Assembly: GCF_030272615.1 (NCBI RefSeq)
Contig: NC_081406.1
Location: forward strand, 188,466,391 to 188,526,390
Length of the DNA: 60,000 bases
Direction: 5' to 3'
From: Cryptomeria japonica
Lineage: Eukaryota > Streptophyta > Pinopsida > Cupressales > Cupressaceae
Made by a program: the position numbers and the translations under genes. Shown piece by piece: positions 12,169-23,690 of the stretch (positions are counted from its first letter, which is position 1; each line of letters begins with the position of its first letter). The notes beneath the pieces are model-generated. The model did no database searches, was not told the DNA's origin, and was given only the letters and a program-made list of their open reading frames with translations.

Positions 12169-13290
12169 ATGACAAGGAACAAACTGAGACAGAACACATG
12201 TTTGATATATGAATTTGAACCGAGAATAGTAAAAGAGGCATTTAACAGTGAAGATTGGGTAAATGCTATGACAAAAGAGATTGATCAAATCAAGAAGAAT
12301 GACACATGGACACTGATCCCAAGACCGAAGGACAAAAATATAATCGATACAAAGTGGATTTTCATAAACAAGCTAAATGAAAAAGGTGAGGTCATTCGGA
12401 ACAAAGCAAGACTAGTTTGCAAAGGTTATGCTCAAGAAGAAGGAATAGATTATGGTGAGACTTTTGTACCTGTGGCTAGACTTGAGGGAGTAAGAACATT
12501 GTTGGCATATGTTGCTTTCAAAAATTTCAAGGTATATCAAATGGATGTTAACTCTGCATTTTTGAATGATATACTAGAAGAAGAAGTTTATATTGAACAG
12601 CCTGAAGGATTTGTTGAAGACAAGAGTAAAGATCAGGTATGTAAATTAAACAAAGCTTTATATGGTCTAAACAAAGCACTTAGAGCATGGTATGAAAGAC
12701 TGCACTCTTATTTGATCAAGATTGGTTTTATAAGGACAAGTGAAAACAGCAACATGTACATGAAGAGTGATGAGGACAATGGAATACTGATCTTAGCCAT
12801 ATTTATTGATGATATTATTTTTTGTGGTAATGACTCCTTATGCAAGAACTTTGGAAATGAAATGTGCAAAGAATTTGAGATGTCATTAATCGGTGAGATA
12901 AAGTATTTTATAGGTTTACAAATACTGCAAATGAAAGATGAGATTTTCATTACTCAATCCAAGTACATAAAGGAAATCTTGAAGAAATTTGGAATGGAGG
13001 ATTCTAAACCAGTAAGTACTCCTATGACTACTAACTGTAAACTATCAAAGAATGATGAATCTGCATTTGTTGATGAGACACTTTACCAATCTATGATTGA
13101 GAAGTTGCAATATGTTGTGCATAGTAGACGGGATATAGCACATGCAGTAGGTATTGTTGCAAGATTTTCTGCAGATCCCAAGGAAACCCATATGACAGCA
13201 ATCAAGAGAATTTTCAGATACCTGAGAGGCACTAAAGATTATGGCTTAGTATATGAAAAAAGGAATGATTTTGATTTAAGTTTATACTGA
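12169..13290 (+). pseudogene. Copia 1 reverse transcriptase
   Basis: This is a reverse transcriptase of Ty1/copia type. It shows [52 protein letters not shown] (first catalytic Asp), [14 protein letters not shown] and the active-site box AIFIDDIIF, with FIDD in place of the usual YVDD. The body from the N-terminal region to [18 protein letters not shown] is in one frame. It ends at 13290, where a frameshift separates it from RNase H (the YTDADW start of RNase H is read in another frame). Confidence 0.92.
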
Positions 13291-13754
13291 TGCTGATTGG
13301 GGCAGGCAACATAGATGACAAGAAATGCACAAGTGGTGGAGCTTTCTTTTTGGGAGAAAGACTAGTAAGTTGGCTTAGCAAGAAACAAGGATGCATTTCA
13401 CAGTCAACAACAAAAGCTGAATATGTTGCTGTAGCATTGAATTGTACCAATATAGCATGGATCAATCAACTATTGGAAGGTATAAATGAGAAAGTTACCA
13501 AGCCAGTAACTATATTATGTGATAATATGAGTGCCATTAACATTTCAAAGAATTCGGTAATGCACTCTAAGACAAAACATATCTCTATAAAGTATCATTA
13601 TCTCAGAGAAGAAGTTCAAGAGAAGAAAGTTGTGCTAGAATATATTAGTTCAAAGGAGCAATTAGCAGCCATCTTCACAAAGCCACTGCCAAGGGACACT
13701 TTTGAGTATCTCAGAAGCAAGTTAGGGGTCCCACCCCTATCTTCTACTCACTGA
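13269..13754 (+). pseudogene. Copia 1 RNase H
   Basis: This RNase H degrades the RNA strand during cDNA synthesis. Conserved copia features are TDADW (near 13278, out of frame with what follows), DDKKCTSGGAFFLGERLVSW, SQSTTKAEYVAVA, LCDNMSAINISKN and HSKTKHISIKYHYLRE. It ends with the copia C-terminal segment FTKPLPRDTFEYLRSKLG and a stop at 13752-13754. At least two frameshifts lie within 13280-13320. Sequence from 13755 to 14176 is 3' untranslated and shows no gene. Confidence 0.9.
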
Positions 13755-14176
13755 CAGAGTCTGGTGAAAGCATCAGTTCGATGAATCTATAGAATATTAT
13801 GTGTGGATTGATGTTGATTTACGCACTTTAGAAGGTTTTCTAAAGGTGTGCAGAAAATAGTGAATAGAGACAAGTTGCTCTGACCGAGACTAAAATGATA
13901 CGTGTGTAACACAGCAAAAGCAAGCACTTCATAGCAGAAGAGTTCATGATTTAGTTCTTTTACTTTTTGGCATTGTTGTCAAAGGAGGAGAAGACTAAAT
14001 GGTAAAATCCTAAATGAAGAAGATAATAGAAGACTAATGACAGGGGGAGAAGATTACAAAAGGGAGATTTTAACAGCTCAAGGATAACAGGAGAAGTCTA
14101 ACATCAATCTGAATCCAAATAAATCTGAATATATTGTTGGTATTACCATTTAAAAGTTGGTTTTGTCATCAATGCC

Positions 14177-14187
14177 AAAGGGGGAGA
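14177..14187 (+). promoter_or_regulatory. Copia 1 polypurine tract
   Basis: AAAGGGGGAGA stands one base before the LTR start TGTTGGC. This is the usual copia arrangement for priming plus-strand cDNA. Confidence 0.85.
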
Positions 14188-14293
14188 TTGTTGGCATTTC
14201 AATAGAAAGAGATTGTTGATATTCATTAAGGATATTGAGAAGGTTGTTGAAGATTATTTGATATAACTGAAAAAGGATGATAACTATCTTTAT

Positions 14294-14309
14294 AACATTA
14301 TTTTGTCAT
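14294..14309 (+). repeat. LINE target-site duplication, left copy
   Basis: AACATTATTTTGTCAT is found here and exactly at 22288-22303, on either side of the LINE. It is part of the copia 1 LTR. Confidence 0.92.
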
Positions 14310-14353
14310 ATAATGTTATAAAGATATTCATAACAATCATTAAGCAATCACAA

Positions 14354-16057
14354 ATGGAGGGAACAACGTTTGCAATGGGAAATTTGAAATCGAGAAATGG
14401 AGGGAACAATGATGCTAGATCCTTTGGTTCTGATTCCACTACAGCTCAAGGACAAGCATCTGATGATGAGGATGGAAGGCAAGATGGGGACCCACAAACA
14501 CGGGACCCTCCTCCCGATCTTGAAAACTTAAAAGATTCTCAAGATTCAAGCCCCGAGGCGGTGAAGATTGACTCAGAAAATATCAAGGAGGGGCGAATAC
14601 CTAAACCCTGGAATAGTCTCTTTGCAAGACAAGCATCTAGTAAACCGACTAGTAAATTGTCTTTCCCCTTTGTGAAGGATATATCAAATAATAGAATAGG
14701 TAAACTTGCGATTGAGATTCCTAATTTAGTTATTGATCATAGCATCTCTTTAATGACTCTTTCTCTAGTGGGTAAATTTGTTGGACCTCGACCTAATATT
14801 GAGGATGTTAGGTCCTTTGTTAAGAGAAAACGGAGAATGAAAGGACAGGTTGAAGTCTCTGCCCTGCCTAGAGGCTTTTTTTTTTTTCTCTCTTTCTCAT
14901 GTGGGGAAGACTTGGAAGCTGTGTTAAGTGGTGGCCCCCGGATGTTTGGTAAATCCTCTCTTTCTATTAGAAAATGGTCCCCTAATATGGAACTCAATGA
15001 TTCTTTCTTTGAATTTGCTCTGGTGTGGGTTAGGTTGCTTGGGCTGCCATTGGAATACTGGGTGGAGGATGTTTTCTCAGGAATTGCTAACTCCTTTGGG
15101 GAGCTTGTTGCGATAGGGCTCGCAAGAGATTGGTGTATGCACGCATCTACGTCAACATATCACAGAATATGGACCTCCCAAGTACTATTGACATAAACTC
15201 CAAACTTGGGTTATGGGAACAAGCCATTGAATTCGAATCTCTCCCATTTGTGTGCTTCTCTTGCAAAAAAGTAGGTCATTGGGCTAAGGCTTGCCCCAGC
15301 CACCCTAAAAAACTTGTGATGAAAGAAAAAAATATTCACAAATTGGTTTGGAAAGAAAAAAATAATAACAAAGACTGCAACAAGTTAGAAGAAAAAAGTG
15401 GAAACTTGGTGAATGTACTAGAACACCTGAAAGCAGATAGCACTAACCCTCCTAAAGACCCCCCCCCTGAAGGGGAATAAAAAGAATGAAACCAAGGAGT
15501 TTGAGATCAAAATAGGCAATACCTTTGAGGCTCTATAGTCACAGGCGAAGGAGAATGAAATCAGTGAAGAGACACTTGAAGATGGTGAGATTGAGAATAT
15601 CACTGACTCTCATCCTGAGGATCTTCATGAACCTATATCAAAAAAAGATGAACCCTGTTTAGAGGAAGAGTTTCAAGAACATAAAATAAAACTGGGAAGG
15701 AGTAACAAGTTTGGGTTGCCACAAGCAAACTTAAATGCCTTATTCTAGAATATAGAAGTCAATAAGACCACTTCATCCCAAAAAAGAGAAGACCTATGGA
15801 GCAACATGCAAGATGAGTCTAGAGCAGAACAACAAGAAGAAAACACAATAGGAAATGGAAAGAAAATTAAAACCAAGAAGGTAGGAGGCCCTAATAGAGT
15901 AAAAACCAGAACTAGATCTAAGGCTGATTTTGGGGCTTCAAGATCCCCACCGGGACACAAAACTATGAAATGGCATAGGGACCAGGAGAGTAAGCAAAAT
16001 ATAGCTGATGGAAGGCAACAAACTATCAAGGAATCCTGCCCTCAGGCTTCCAAATGA
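14354..16057 (+). pseudogene. LINE ORF1, DUF4283-like RNA-binding protein with CCHC knuckle
   Basis: The start is the ATG at 14354. After an acidic, low-complexity N-terminus the protein has GRIPKPWNSLFARQ and a DUF4283-like domain (LSLVGKFVGPRPNIEDV; WVRLLGLPLEYW). Near 15130-15200 a frameshift moves to a frame encoding FVCFSCKKVGHWAKACP, a CCHC zinc knuckle. The acidic and basic tail continues with two further frame changes or stops (a C-run near 15460; TAGs at 15536 and 15748) to the TGA at 16055-16057. In plant L1 elements this protein binds element RNA. Its stop overlaps the ORF2 start as ATGA. Confidence 0.85.
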
Positions 16058-19000
16058 AAGCAATATCTTGGAACATCAAAGGCCTAAATGGTCTCAATAA
16101 ATAGGATATATTAAGGAACCTCATTCAAGATCAAAATCCGGATATTATCCTGGTTTAGGAAACCAAAATGAGTAAAGAGAAAGTGGAGAAATTATTTTTT
16201 TTCAAAAATGGAGGGGTTTGTGGTAGTAGCTCAAATGGAGCCTCGGGAGGAGTTGCTATATTCTGGAATAAAAGCACAACCTCTAGAGATATGATTGATG
16301 TTGATGGAAATATTTTATCCCTAAAAGCTAAAAGCATCTTTGATGGTAAGGAATTTGTTATCACTAATATCTATGTCCCTAACTCCAAATCTGCTAGAAG
16401 TAAATTCTGGAATAAAGTTCAGCATAAAAGGAAAAAATTCCCTCTATATAGCTGGGTTGTGATGGGAGATTTCAATACTCCTCTGCAAGACATTGAAAAA
16501 TTTGGAGGTAGTCAAGCTCAACCAGACAACAGATCTGACCTGATGGACTTTATTAATGACAATGCTCTCATTGATTTGGATCTCAACAGGGCTTCCTACA
16601 CTTGGTCTAACCAAAAAGATGGTGAAGATCTCATCTAGGTAAGACTTGATAGATCCCTTCTCTCTAATGATTGGATTCTTTCTCATAGATGCTCCCTTTC
16701 TATTATTAATAGAATTGGGTCAGATCATTATCCCATCTCTTTTGTTGTTGAGAATTTTAAGAATAATCAAAGATTCCCTTTTTGTTTCGAAAAGATGTGG
16801 ACCTCCACCCTAATCTTGAAAAATCTATTGCTAACTGGTGGAATCTTGATGTTAATGGAACTACCATGTATAAAGTTGCCAAAAAACTTAAAAACATCAA
16901 AACCAACATTAAGACCTGGAACAAGAAGGTCTTTGGTGATATCTTTGATTCAAAGAAAAAATTAAAGGAGGAACTGGACCAGATACGAAATTCAATCTAG
17001 AAAGAAGGCTACAAAAAGTATTCCAAAGCCATGGAAGATGATGTTCTAGTCAATATCCACAACATTATTTCTAGGGAAGAAATCTATTGAAGGCAGAGAT
17101 CTAGGGCTATATGGTTGAAGGCAGGGGACAGAAACACTAAATTTTTCCACACGACTTCTCTAAAACATAAGGCAACAAATAGAATCACAAGACTAATTGT
17201 TGAAAACAACACTCTGCTTAATAAGGATGAAATCAGGGATGAAGCTATCAGATTCTTCAAGCAACTCCTTTCTAGTAACAAGGACATTGATCAGACCCAT
17301 CAACTCAATTTGGTTAAATTTATTCCTAAGGTCATTAACCCTATTCAGAATAAGGCCCTTACTACCATCCCATCTGCTGGAGAAATCAAAAAAGTTATCT
17401 TCTCATTTCAAGGGGATAAAGCTCTGGGCCCTAACGGTTTCCCTATGTTTTTCTTCCAAGAGTTCTGGCATATTATGGGGGAAGACACAGTTAATGCGGT
17501 CAAAGAATTTTTTGGATCTAGAAGAATCCTTAAGGAACTTAATTCCACTTTTATAGCCTTAATCCTGAAAGTTGTTGGGGTGGACTCTATGGGAAAATTT
17601 AGGCCAATTAGCCTATGCAACTCTTTCTACAAAATTATATCCAAAGTTTTGACCACTAGAATTTTGGCGGTGCTTCCTTTCATCATATCTGAGGAGCAGA
17701 AAGGTTTTGTTCCTAGTAGGCAGATTCTAGACTCGATTATTCTTGTGCATGAGAACATTCATTCCCTCAGTGCTACTAAAAAAGAAGGTTTCTTGATAAA
17801 GCTAGATCTGGCAAAGGCTTATGATAGAGTTGAGTGGGATGTTCTCTTCAAAATCATGGGGGCTTTTGGTTTTGATGATAAGGTAATCAAAATAATCAGA
17901 GAACTGATCACTACTCCTATGTTCTCTATCCTGATTAATGGATCTCCTCCAAACTTTTTTAAAACTTTAAGAGGGCTAAGATAAGGAGATCCCATATCTC
18001 TTATCCTTTTTACCATATAGGCTAAAAGTATGAGCAGATTGATTCATAAGTTGAAACAAAGCAAAACTATCAAAGGTCTTCAACCTTCCTCCACTAATGT
18101 TTTTTGCACTCATCAACAGTTTGTTGATGACACTATCCTCATGGGATATTCTTCGGTCAAGGAGGCTGATGCCTTCAAAACAGCTCTTAACTCCTATGCT
18201 TTGGCTACTGGTCAGCAAGTCAATTGGGACAAATTGGCTATGTACTTCCTCAATACTCCAGTCACAAGACAATAGAAAATTGCTAACATTATTGGGTGCA
18301 AAGTGGAAATGCTCCCTTCCACCTATCTGAGCCTTCCTTTAGGGTTAGCTCCCCCAAATTCCTTCTGGAATATGCTTATTGATAAAATTAATAAAAGACT
18401 TATTGGATGGAAAGGCTCAATGTTATCTCAGGCTGGGAAAATGTAGCTCCTTCAAGCTACTCTTCAAAATCTCCCTGTTTATGCACTCAGCCTATTTGGT
18501 ATCCCAGCTAAATTTGTTGAAGCTATGGAAAGAATCCAAAAGAGATTTTTATGGTCAGGAGTGGAAGAAAAAAATAGAATACCCTTGGTTACCTAGGACA
18601 AAGTGTGTAGACCAAAGAACAAAGGAGGGTTGGGGATTAAAGCTAAAAAAACCTTTAACAAAGCTCTTCTTGCTAAACAGTTATGGAGAGCCTATGATAC
18701 TAAGAAAGATTGGAATCAAATTTGGTTTGACAAATACATTCAGAATTAGACTATCCAAGGGATCCTTAACTTTGAAGATATCCTTGTTGGATCCTTCATC
18801 TGGAATAGTATTACCAAATCCATAAAAGTGGCAAAAGCTGGCGTTGGATGGGTCCTTGGAAAAGGTGATAGAATAAGGTTTTGGGAAGACCCCTGGATGA
18901 AGAATGAAGCCCTTTATGATCAAAACAATAGTCAAATTATTGAAGAGTGTAAAAGGAGGTTTGGGCTCATGGTATGTGACTATTGGAAGGAGGACAAGTG

Positions 19001-20240
19001 GGTTAGGCTTGATGACCTCCATTCTAGATTTTCCTCTCTCCAGAAGGAGTTGCTGTCCTTTTCCCCTAACAAAGGCTATGATGATGTTTTCCTATGGAAA
19101 AGTGATCCTAAAGGTGAATTTATGGTTGCTTCTGCCTATAAAAACACCTTTTCTCAAACCAACAATCCCATTTGGAGTAAAGTTTGGAACAACATTCTGA
19201 TCCCTAAAGTCAACATTTTCTTTTGGCTTGCTTCTCATAATAGCACCCTTACTCTTGAAAATTTAATCTGAAGGGGTTTCAAATTCCCTAATAGATGTGA
19301 GCTTTGCCAGAAGGAGGGGGAATCAGTTGATCACCTATTTTTTCACTGCTCCTTTACCTGGGATATTTGGTGCAAAATGTGGGAAAAATGGAAAATTAAC
19401 TAGGTCATGAACAAGAGCATCAAGGATATTATCTGGCAATGGAATTTTCCAACCAAATGCCAAATCATCAAGAAACTTTGGTCTTTTACCCTCCCCATGA
19501 TATGCTGGGGCATTTGGAAAGAAAAGAATAATAGGATATTTAGGGAAGTTAAGTGTAATACTCAGGTGGTCTTTGAAAAAATATGCAGGGCTATAAAGGA
19601 GAACAACAACATTCCTCACAAGAATAATCAACAATGCTCTATTACTAATATGAATGATATGGAAAAAGACATCCTTACCGAATGGAACCTAATGCATAAG
19701 GTCTACAAATTAGAAAATAAGAAGAATAGAGATAACATTGTATGGAGGTTTCCTAAATATGACTGGATAAAGGTTAATTTTGATGGGGTGGCTAAAGGGA
19801 ACCCTAGAAAGGCTAGTGGAGGAGGAGTTATTAGAAATGCTCAAGGAATTTGCATTACTTCTTTTGCTTCTCCTTTTGGGACCCAAAATAACCATGTGGA
19901 TGAAGCTCTGGCAATGCTAAAGAGCCTCCAGCTAGCTCAGGAATTCAAATTCAAAAAAATTTGGCTCGAAGGGGACTCTTCAAACATCATACAAGCCCTC
20001 AAAGGTACTAGTTCTATTTCCTCGAATATTACCAATTTAATCAAAAATGCTAAAGATATTCTAAATAACTATGATAGCATTAGTATAACTCATACCTTTA
20101 GAGAGGGCAATAAGGTTGCGGATATCCTAGCCAATGAAGCGGTCAATTTGGAGAAGGATGTCAAATACATTGGAGAAACTCACATCAAACGGGAGGTTAA
20201 AGAGAAATTATACTTTGATCGCATCAATGGGTCAAGTTAA
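16054..20240 (+). pseudogene. LINE ORF2: endonuclease, reverse transcriptase, RNase H
   Basis: The ATG at 16054 opens MKAISWNIKGLNG, the start of an AP-type endonuclease, which continues with VVMGDFNTPLQD and GSDHYPIS. RT follows: KALGPNGFPMFFFQEFW, FRPISLCNSFYKIISKVL, KLDLAKAYDRVEWDV and the active site QFVDDTILMGY (near 18115-18150). A zinc-binding region (zf-RVT) lies around 19080-19350, including CELCQ about 19300. A C-terminal RNase H (VNFDGVAKGNPRKASGGG; WLEGDSSNIIQAL; HTFREGNKVADILANEA) ends at the TAA at 20238-20240. Many stops (for example 16099, 16636) and frameshifts (about 16780, 18000, 18380, 19270) make it non-functional. Confidence 0.9.
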
Positions 20241-20593
20241 TCTCATGATTTATTTCTGGGGAACGAGTTCCAAGGATAGATTTTGGGGGCGGATTAATTG
20301 TCAAATTATGAGTGTTTCTCTACATCATAACCAAGATCATATGTGTACGAAAGATTATAGTAATAATAGTTGGGTTTGTGTGGACATAAGAAGCAACTTC
20401 AAAACTACGAAAGAGTCTTTAAACTGGGAATCCAGAAATAACAAGTTTTCAGAGTTTTATCTGTAGATTGAGAATTGTAGCAGAGGGTATCTTTACTTGG
20501 AGCTCAGAATGGGCGGTAACCTAAATAGGAACGAGCCTCTAGGTTGCGAGAATTGGAAGAGCGAAAGAAAGGTCTAGAGAAGGCTCCACAGAC

Positions 20594-22112
20594 ATGGCTT
20601 CACTGACTATATGGAAAAGCTTCACAGAATCAGAAACTCTATGTCTTACGGTTTCGCTAAAAGCTGGAGTAACAATAGAGCCACCCTGTTTGGGGAGATT
20701 TGGCAAATCTATGAAAACTTGATTGTAGAGGTCACGGGACTCAAGATGGAGGGGACTAAATTCTACAAGGATCGGAAGTATGCAGCTGAGGCTTTCAAAA
20801 AATTTCCGAAGATGGAGGATGAGAAGGGCAAGCTTGTGAAGAAGGACAACATCTCCTACTACACCCCCAGCAAGTAAAGCCTTTCTAGCAAAAAGTTCTT
20901 AGGGCTTTAATGGAATATTTGACTGTGGATGGCAGATTTACAAAAAATTATAACTATCATTTCACTATCCTGAACCATTTTTGTCACGGGGCTAAAATAT
21001 CCTTGCCCTTCTATTTAGCATCCTCTCTAAATGAGAGCCTTGCTGACTATGCTAAAAAGCCTAATTCCTATCCTTTAGCTCACTAGGGACTCATTCTTCT
21101 TATATATGAACATATTAAGGATAAGGCTAGGGCAACCAAGGATGATCCTTTGATCATTAACGCTCATATATCTGAGAAATGCAAAGACTCTGACTCAAAT
21201 GGGGATCAGCCCAACACCCCTACCCATAAAAAAAGGAAAGTTGAAACAAAGCATGAAGAAAAGGAGGTGCATTGTGATGAAGAAGACGAAAAGGATAAGG
21301 ACACTGATACTGAAATGGAGCCAAACAAGGATGAGAACTATGGTGAAGGGGAGGAAGGGGGTAATTTTGAGAACCCTCACTCTAACCCTAAGGGTTTAGA
21401 AAGCAAGAATGAGGCTCTGAATCCTAAGGAGTATGACAACCCTAACGCTGAGGAGACTGAACAGAGCAAGGACTCTGTGGATACCATCTTGGACACTGCC
21501 CGCAACTGCACTCTTGAATTCTTCAATTTCTAGAAATGGGTTGTTGAAAACATCACCAATATGTAGGGTAAGCAATGGGAGCTAGAAGATAAGATCAATA
21601 AGCTGATTAAGATGTCTGACTTTGGGAAACAGAATGAGGATACAGAAAACAGTGAAGCGGAGGAGGAAATGGAGATGGAGGACTGGCTGCTGGAGAAAGA
21701 TTTGATAAAAGGTGACCTGAAACATTTGGAGGATGTTATTAGAACTATGAAAGAACAGGCGGAGGAGGACAAAGACAACGTCAACACTCGGATTGCCCGT
21801 AATGAGAAGGCATTGAAAAGCCTTATGAACCACAACCTCCAGGTCCTTAAAGTTTCTTCCTAGAATATGAATGCGTTGGTGGATCATCTGGAAAAGAAAA
21901 ATTAGGAGAAGAACCTGGTAATTATAGAAGATGCTCCAACTTCTAGCCCTACCCACCATAACCCTAGGCGTAGAACTAGACAGACTACTACCGAGAAGGA
22001 CAAGAAAATGAAAGAGAGTTAGACTGGACAGGAAAACAATGACTTGAGGGAAGCGACCAAGGCAATGATGCTCTTAGTACAGAATGCTGAGGAAACTATG
22101 AAGAGTTTTTAA
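20594..22112 (+). pseudogene. LINE third ORF: unknown domain, acidic and coiled-coil tail
   Basis: About 370 bp after the RNase H stop a further coding region starts (ATG at 20594 or 20611). Its first 150 residues form a compact domain: IWQIYENLIVEVTGLKMEG, then after a frameshift near 20890 VDGRFTKNYNYHFTILNHF, FYLASSLNESLADYAKK and LILLIYEHIK. A basic KKRKVE patch, a long acidic segment and a heptad-like Lys/Glu-rich region (21610-21860) follow, to the TAA at 22110. Stops at 21531, 21562, 21861, 21903 and 22020 break it. Plant L1 elements normally have two ORFs. I do not recognise the family; weak similarity to the copia 2 accessory protein is discussed in the findings. Confidence 0.7.
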
Positions 22113-22287
22113 TTTTCTTGTAATGCTGAGCTTGGGGTCAATTTCTTGCTAGCCTCTTGCTATCCTTTTCTCTGCTGTTGGTTTTTTTGTTGGTCTTTTG
22201 CAGCTGTCTTGTTTTGTTTCCTTCTTGAATATCTTTTGAATGTAATCGGGTTTCGGGTCCCTTAAAACCTGTTTTTACTTAATCAAA

Positions 22288-22303
22288 AACATTATTTTGT
22301 CAT
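22288..22303 (+). repeat. LINE target-site duplication, right copy
   Basis: Exact copy of 14294-14309, immediately after the LINE 3' end; the copia LTR then continues. Confidence 0.92.
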
Positions 22304-22547
22304 TGATGTCGAGAAATTGATTTTGTGATTTAGTATGATGTTGCCATATCTTGAGGAGATTGATTTGAAGACAATTAAGATGTCGGTAAAAGACATAGAA
22401 AGAATGTGATAAGAAAGGGGAGAAATAAGATATTCAATGGGCAACTATTACCAAGTTAGACAATGATGAGATCATGATGTTTAGATTGTTTTGATATCCT
22501 ACATATGTTGTTGATTGTAAGGTTAATACTATACTATGTCACCGAGC

Positions 22548-22620
22548 AAAGAACCTAGTCGGTAAACCCTAAGGAACCTAGTCGGTAAACCCTAAGGAAC
22601 CTAGTCAGTAAACCCTAAGG
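22548..22620 (+). repeat. Three 23-bp tandem repeats in the copia 1 LTR
   Basis: Unit GAACCTAGTCGGTAAACCC plus TAAG occurs three times in a row, with one G-to-A change in the third copy. Confidence 0.85.
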
Positions 22621-23690
22621 TTATCGATATCGGTTAATGAAGGCGGAATGTCTATCGAGTCAAGTTTAGTATTTATCGAGTTGCAACCGAGTTATGACAG
22701 ATCGCATTGGATGGATAAAAGCATTATTTAATGAAGGAAAATGATGAGCTGGAGTTTATTAAATGATTGGTATGTTGCGCATGATGTTTGTTAAGGATCT
22801 ATGGCAATGGGAGATTGGCAGGAAGATCTACAACTCAGATTGAACCACAATAACCTTGTGCAAGTTCCAAGAAAGGAATGCAAGTCCCAAGGTGAGGTAA
22901 AATGTTTTTAGATTGAAGGATGCATTGAACCTAGTCAAGATTGAAGATCTGATGGCTAAGATTGATAATGGGAAATGTGATCAAGGAGATTCAGCGGTTA
23001 GCAAATTGTTTATAAATAAGAAATTATTGATGAACAATGAATACAGGCAAGTGTAAGCACAGGGATGCTACATAGTGATTACCAAGCACAAAAGCTGAAG
23101 ACCTATTTGAATAATAGAGTAAGGAGCCCAGCAGAGGGACAAGATAAGTCCTATGACAAGATTGTTTTGAGCAAATAAGAATTTGCTTTAGCATTTCAGA
23201 TGTGAAGTTGCAGATATATTTATTTTTGTTGTTTATTTTGTAAGTGGCAAAAAATCTCTTAACCGAGTGGACTTAACAGTCTTATTTGTAAACCCTCTAG
23301 CAAGGTAACATTCTAAATGAGTGTTTGAAATCCTTTGACAAGGTAACTTCTAACAAAGTGAAGATCCTAACAGATCTAAGGGAAATCCCTTAACCGGGTC
23401 ACATCTAGCAATGTGTTTGTAATCTTTAATAGGATTTGCTTTTAACCAAGCATACTCTAGAAGAGTATATTTCTTAGTGGGTTCAAAATCCCACAGTGGT
23501 TTCTCCCTATTTGGGTTTCCACGTTAAATCTGGTGTTATATGTGTTATGATGATTATGTGTTTATGAGTTTGCATGTTTAGCAGTTTTTGGTTATATTGC
23601 TAAAGTATAAGTTACCGAGGTTGAATCTGTTGATTTTATGGAAGATTAAGTTTGTATGATTCACCCCCCCACTCTCATCTTGTTAGCTAT

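Larger units (their letters stand above)
14310..22287 (+). mobile_element. L1-type LINE with three ORFs
   Basis: This non-LTR retrotransposon of about 8.0 kb is flanked by a 16-bp target duplication. It encodes ORF1 (DUF4283-like plus zinc knuckle), ORF2 (endonuclease, RT, zinc-binding region, RNase H) and an additional third ORF. It ends in TTTTTACTTAATCAAA with only a short A run. The 5' untranslated part is about 45 bp, and its first 14 bases are an inverted copy of the target flank. Several stops and frameshifts show it is inactive. A length near 8 kb is long for a plant L1, and the excess is the third ORF. Confidence 0.92.
11414..23690 (+). mobile_element. Ty1/copia element 1, 5' part missing, with LINE in its 3' LTR
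   Basis: Integrase C-terminal part, RT, RNase H, polypurine tract and 3' LTR follow in the Ty1/copia order (integrase before RT). The 5' portion was separated by insertion of gypsy copy A and would lie left of the window. The 3' LTR is split by the LINE at 14310-22287. The right end falls in the antisense gene of gypsy copy C at about 23675-23695, which makes copia 1 younger than gypsy C and older than both gypsy A and the LINE. Confidence 0.88.
14189..23690 (+). repeat. Copia 1 3' LTR, split by the LINE
   Basis: The LTR begins TGTTGGCATTTC at 14189. It is interrupted after 14309 and resumes at 22304 with TGATGTCGAGAAATTG. Without the LINE it is roughly 1.5 kb. Late LTR features typical of copia are present: CCCACAGTGGTTTCTCC followed by TTTCCACGTTAAATC (23490-23535) and ATTCACCCCCCCACTCTCA near the end. 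The exact right end is uncertain (23675-23695) because the flank is degraded gypsy sequence. Confidence 0.8.

Noticed and set aside
22548-22620. Short direct repeats that could suggest a CRISPR-like array
   Set aside because: Only three adjacent 23-bp units without spacers, inside a copia LTR of a plant genome.
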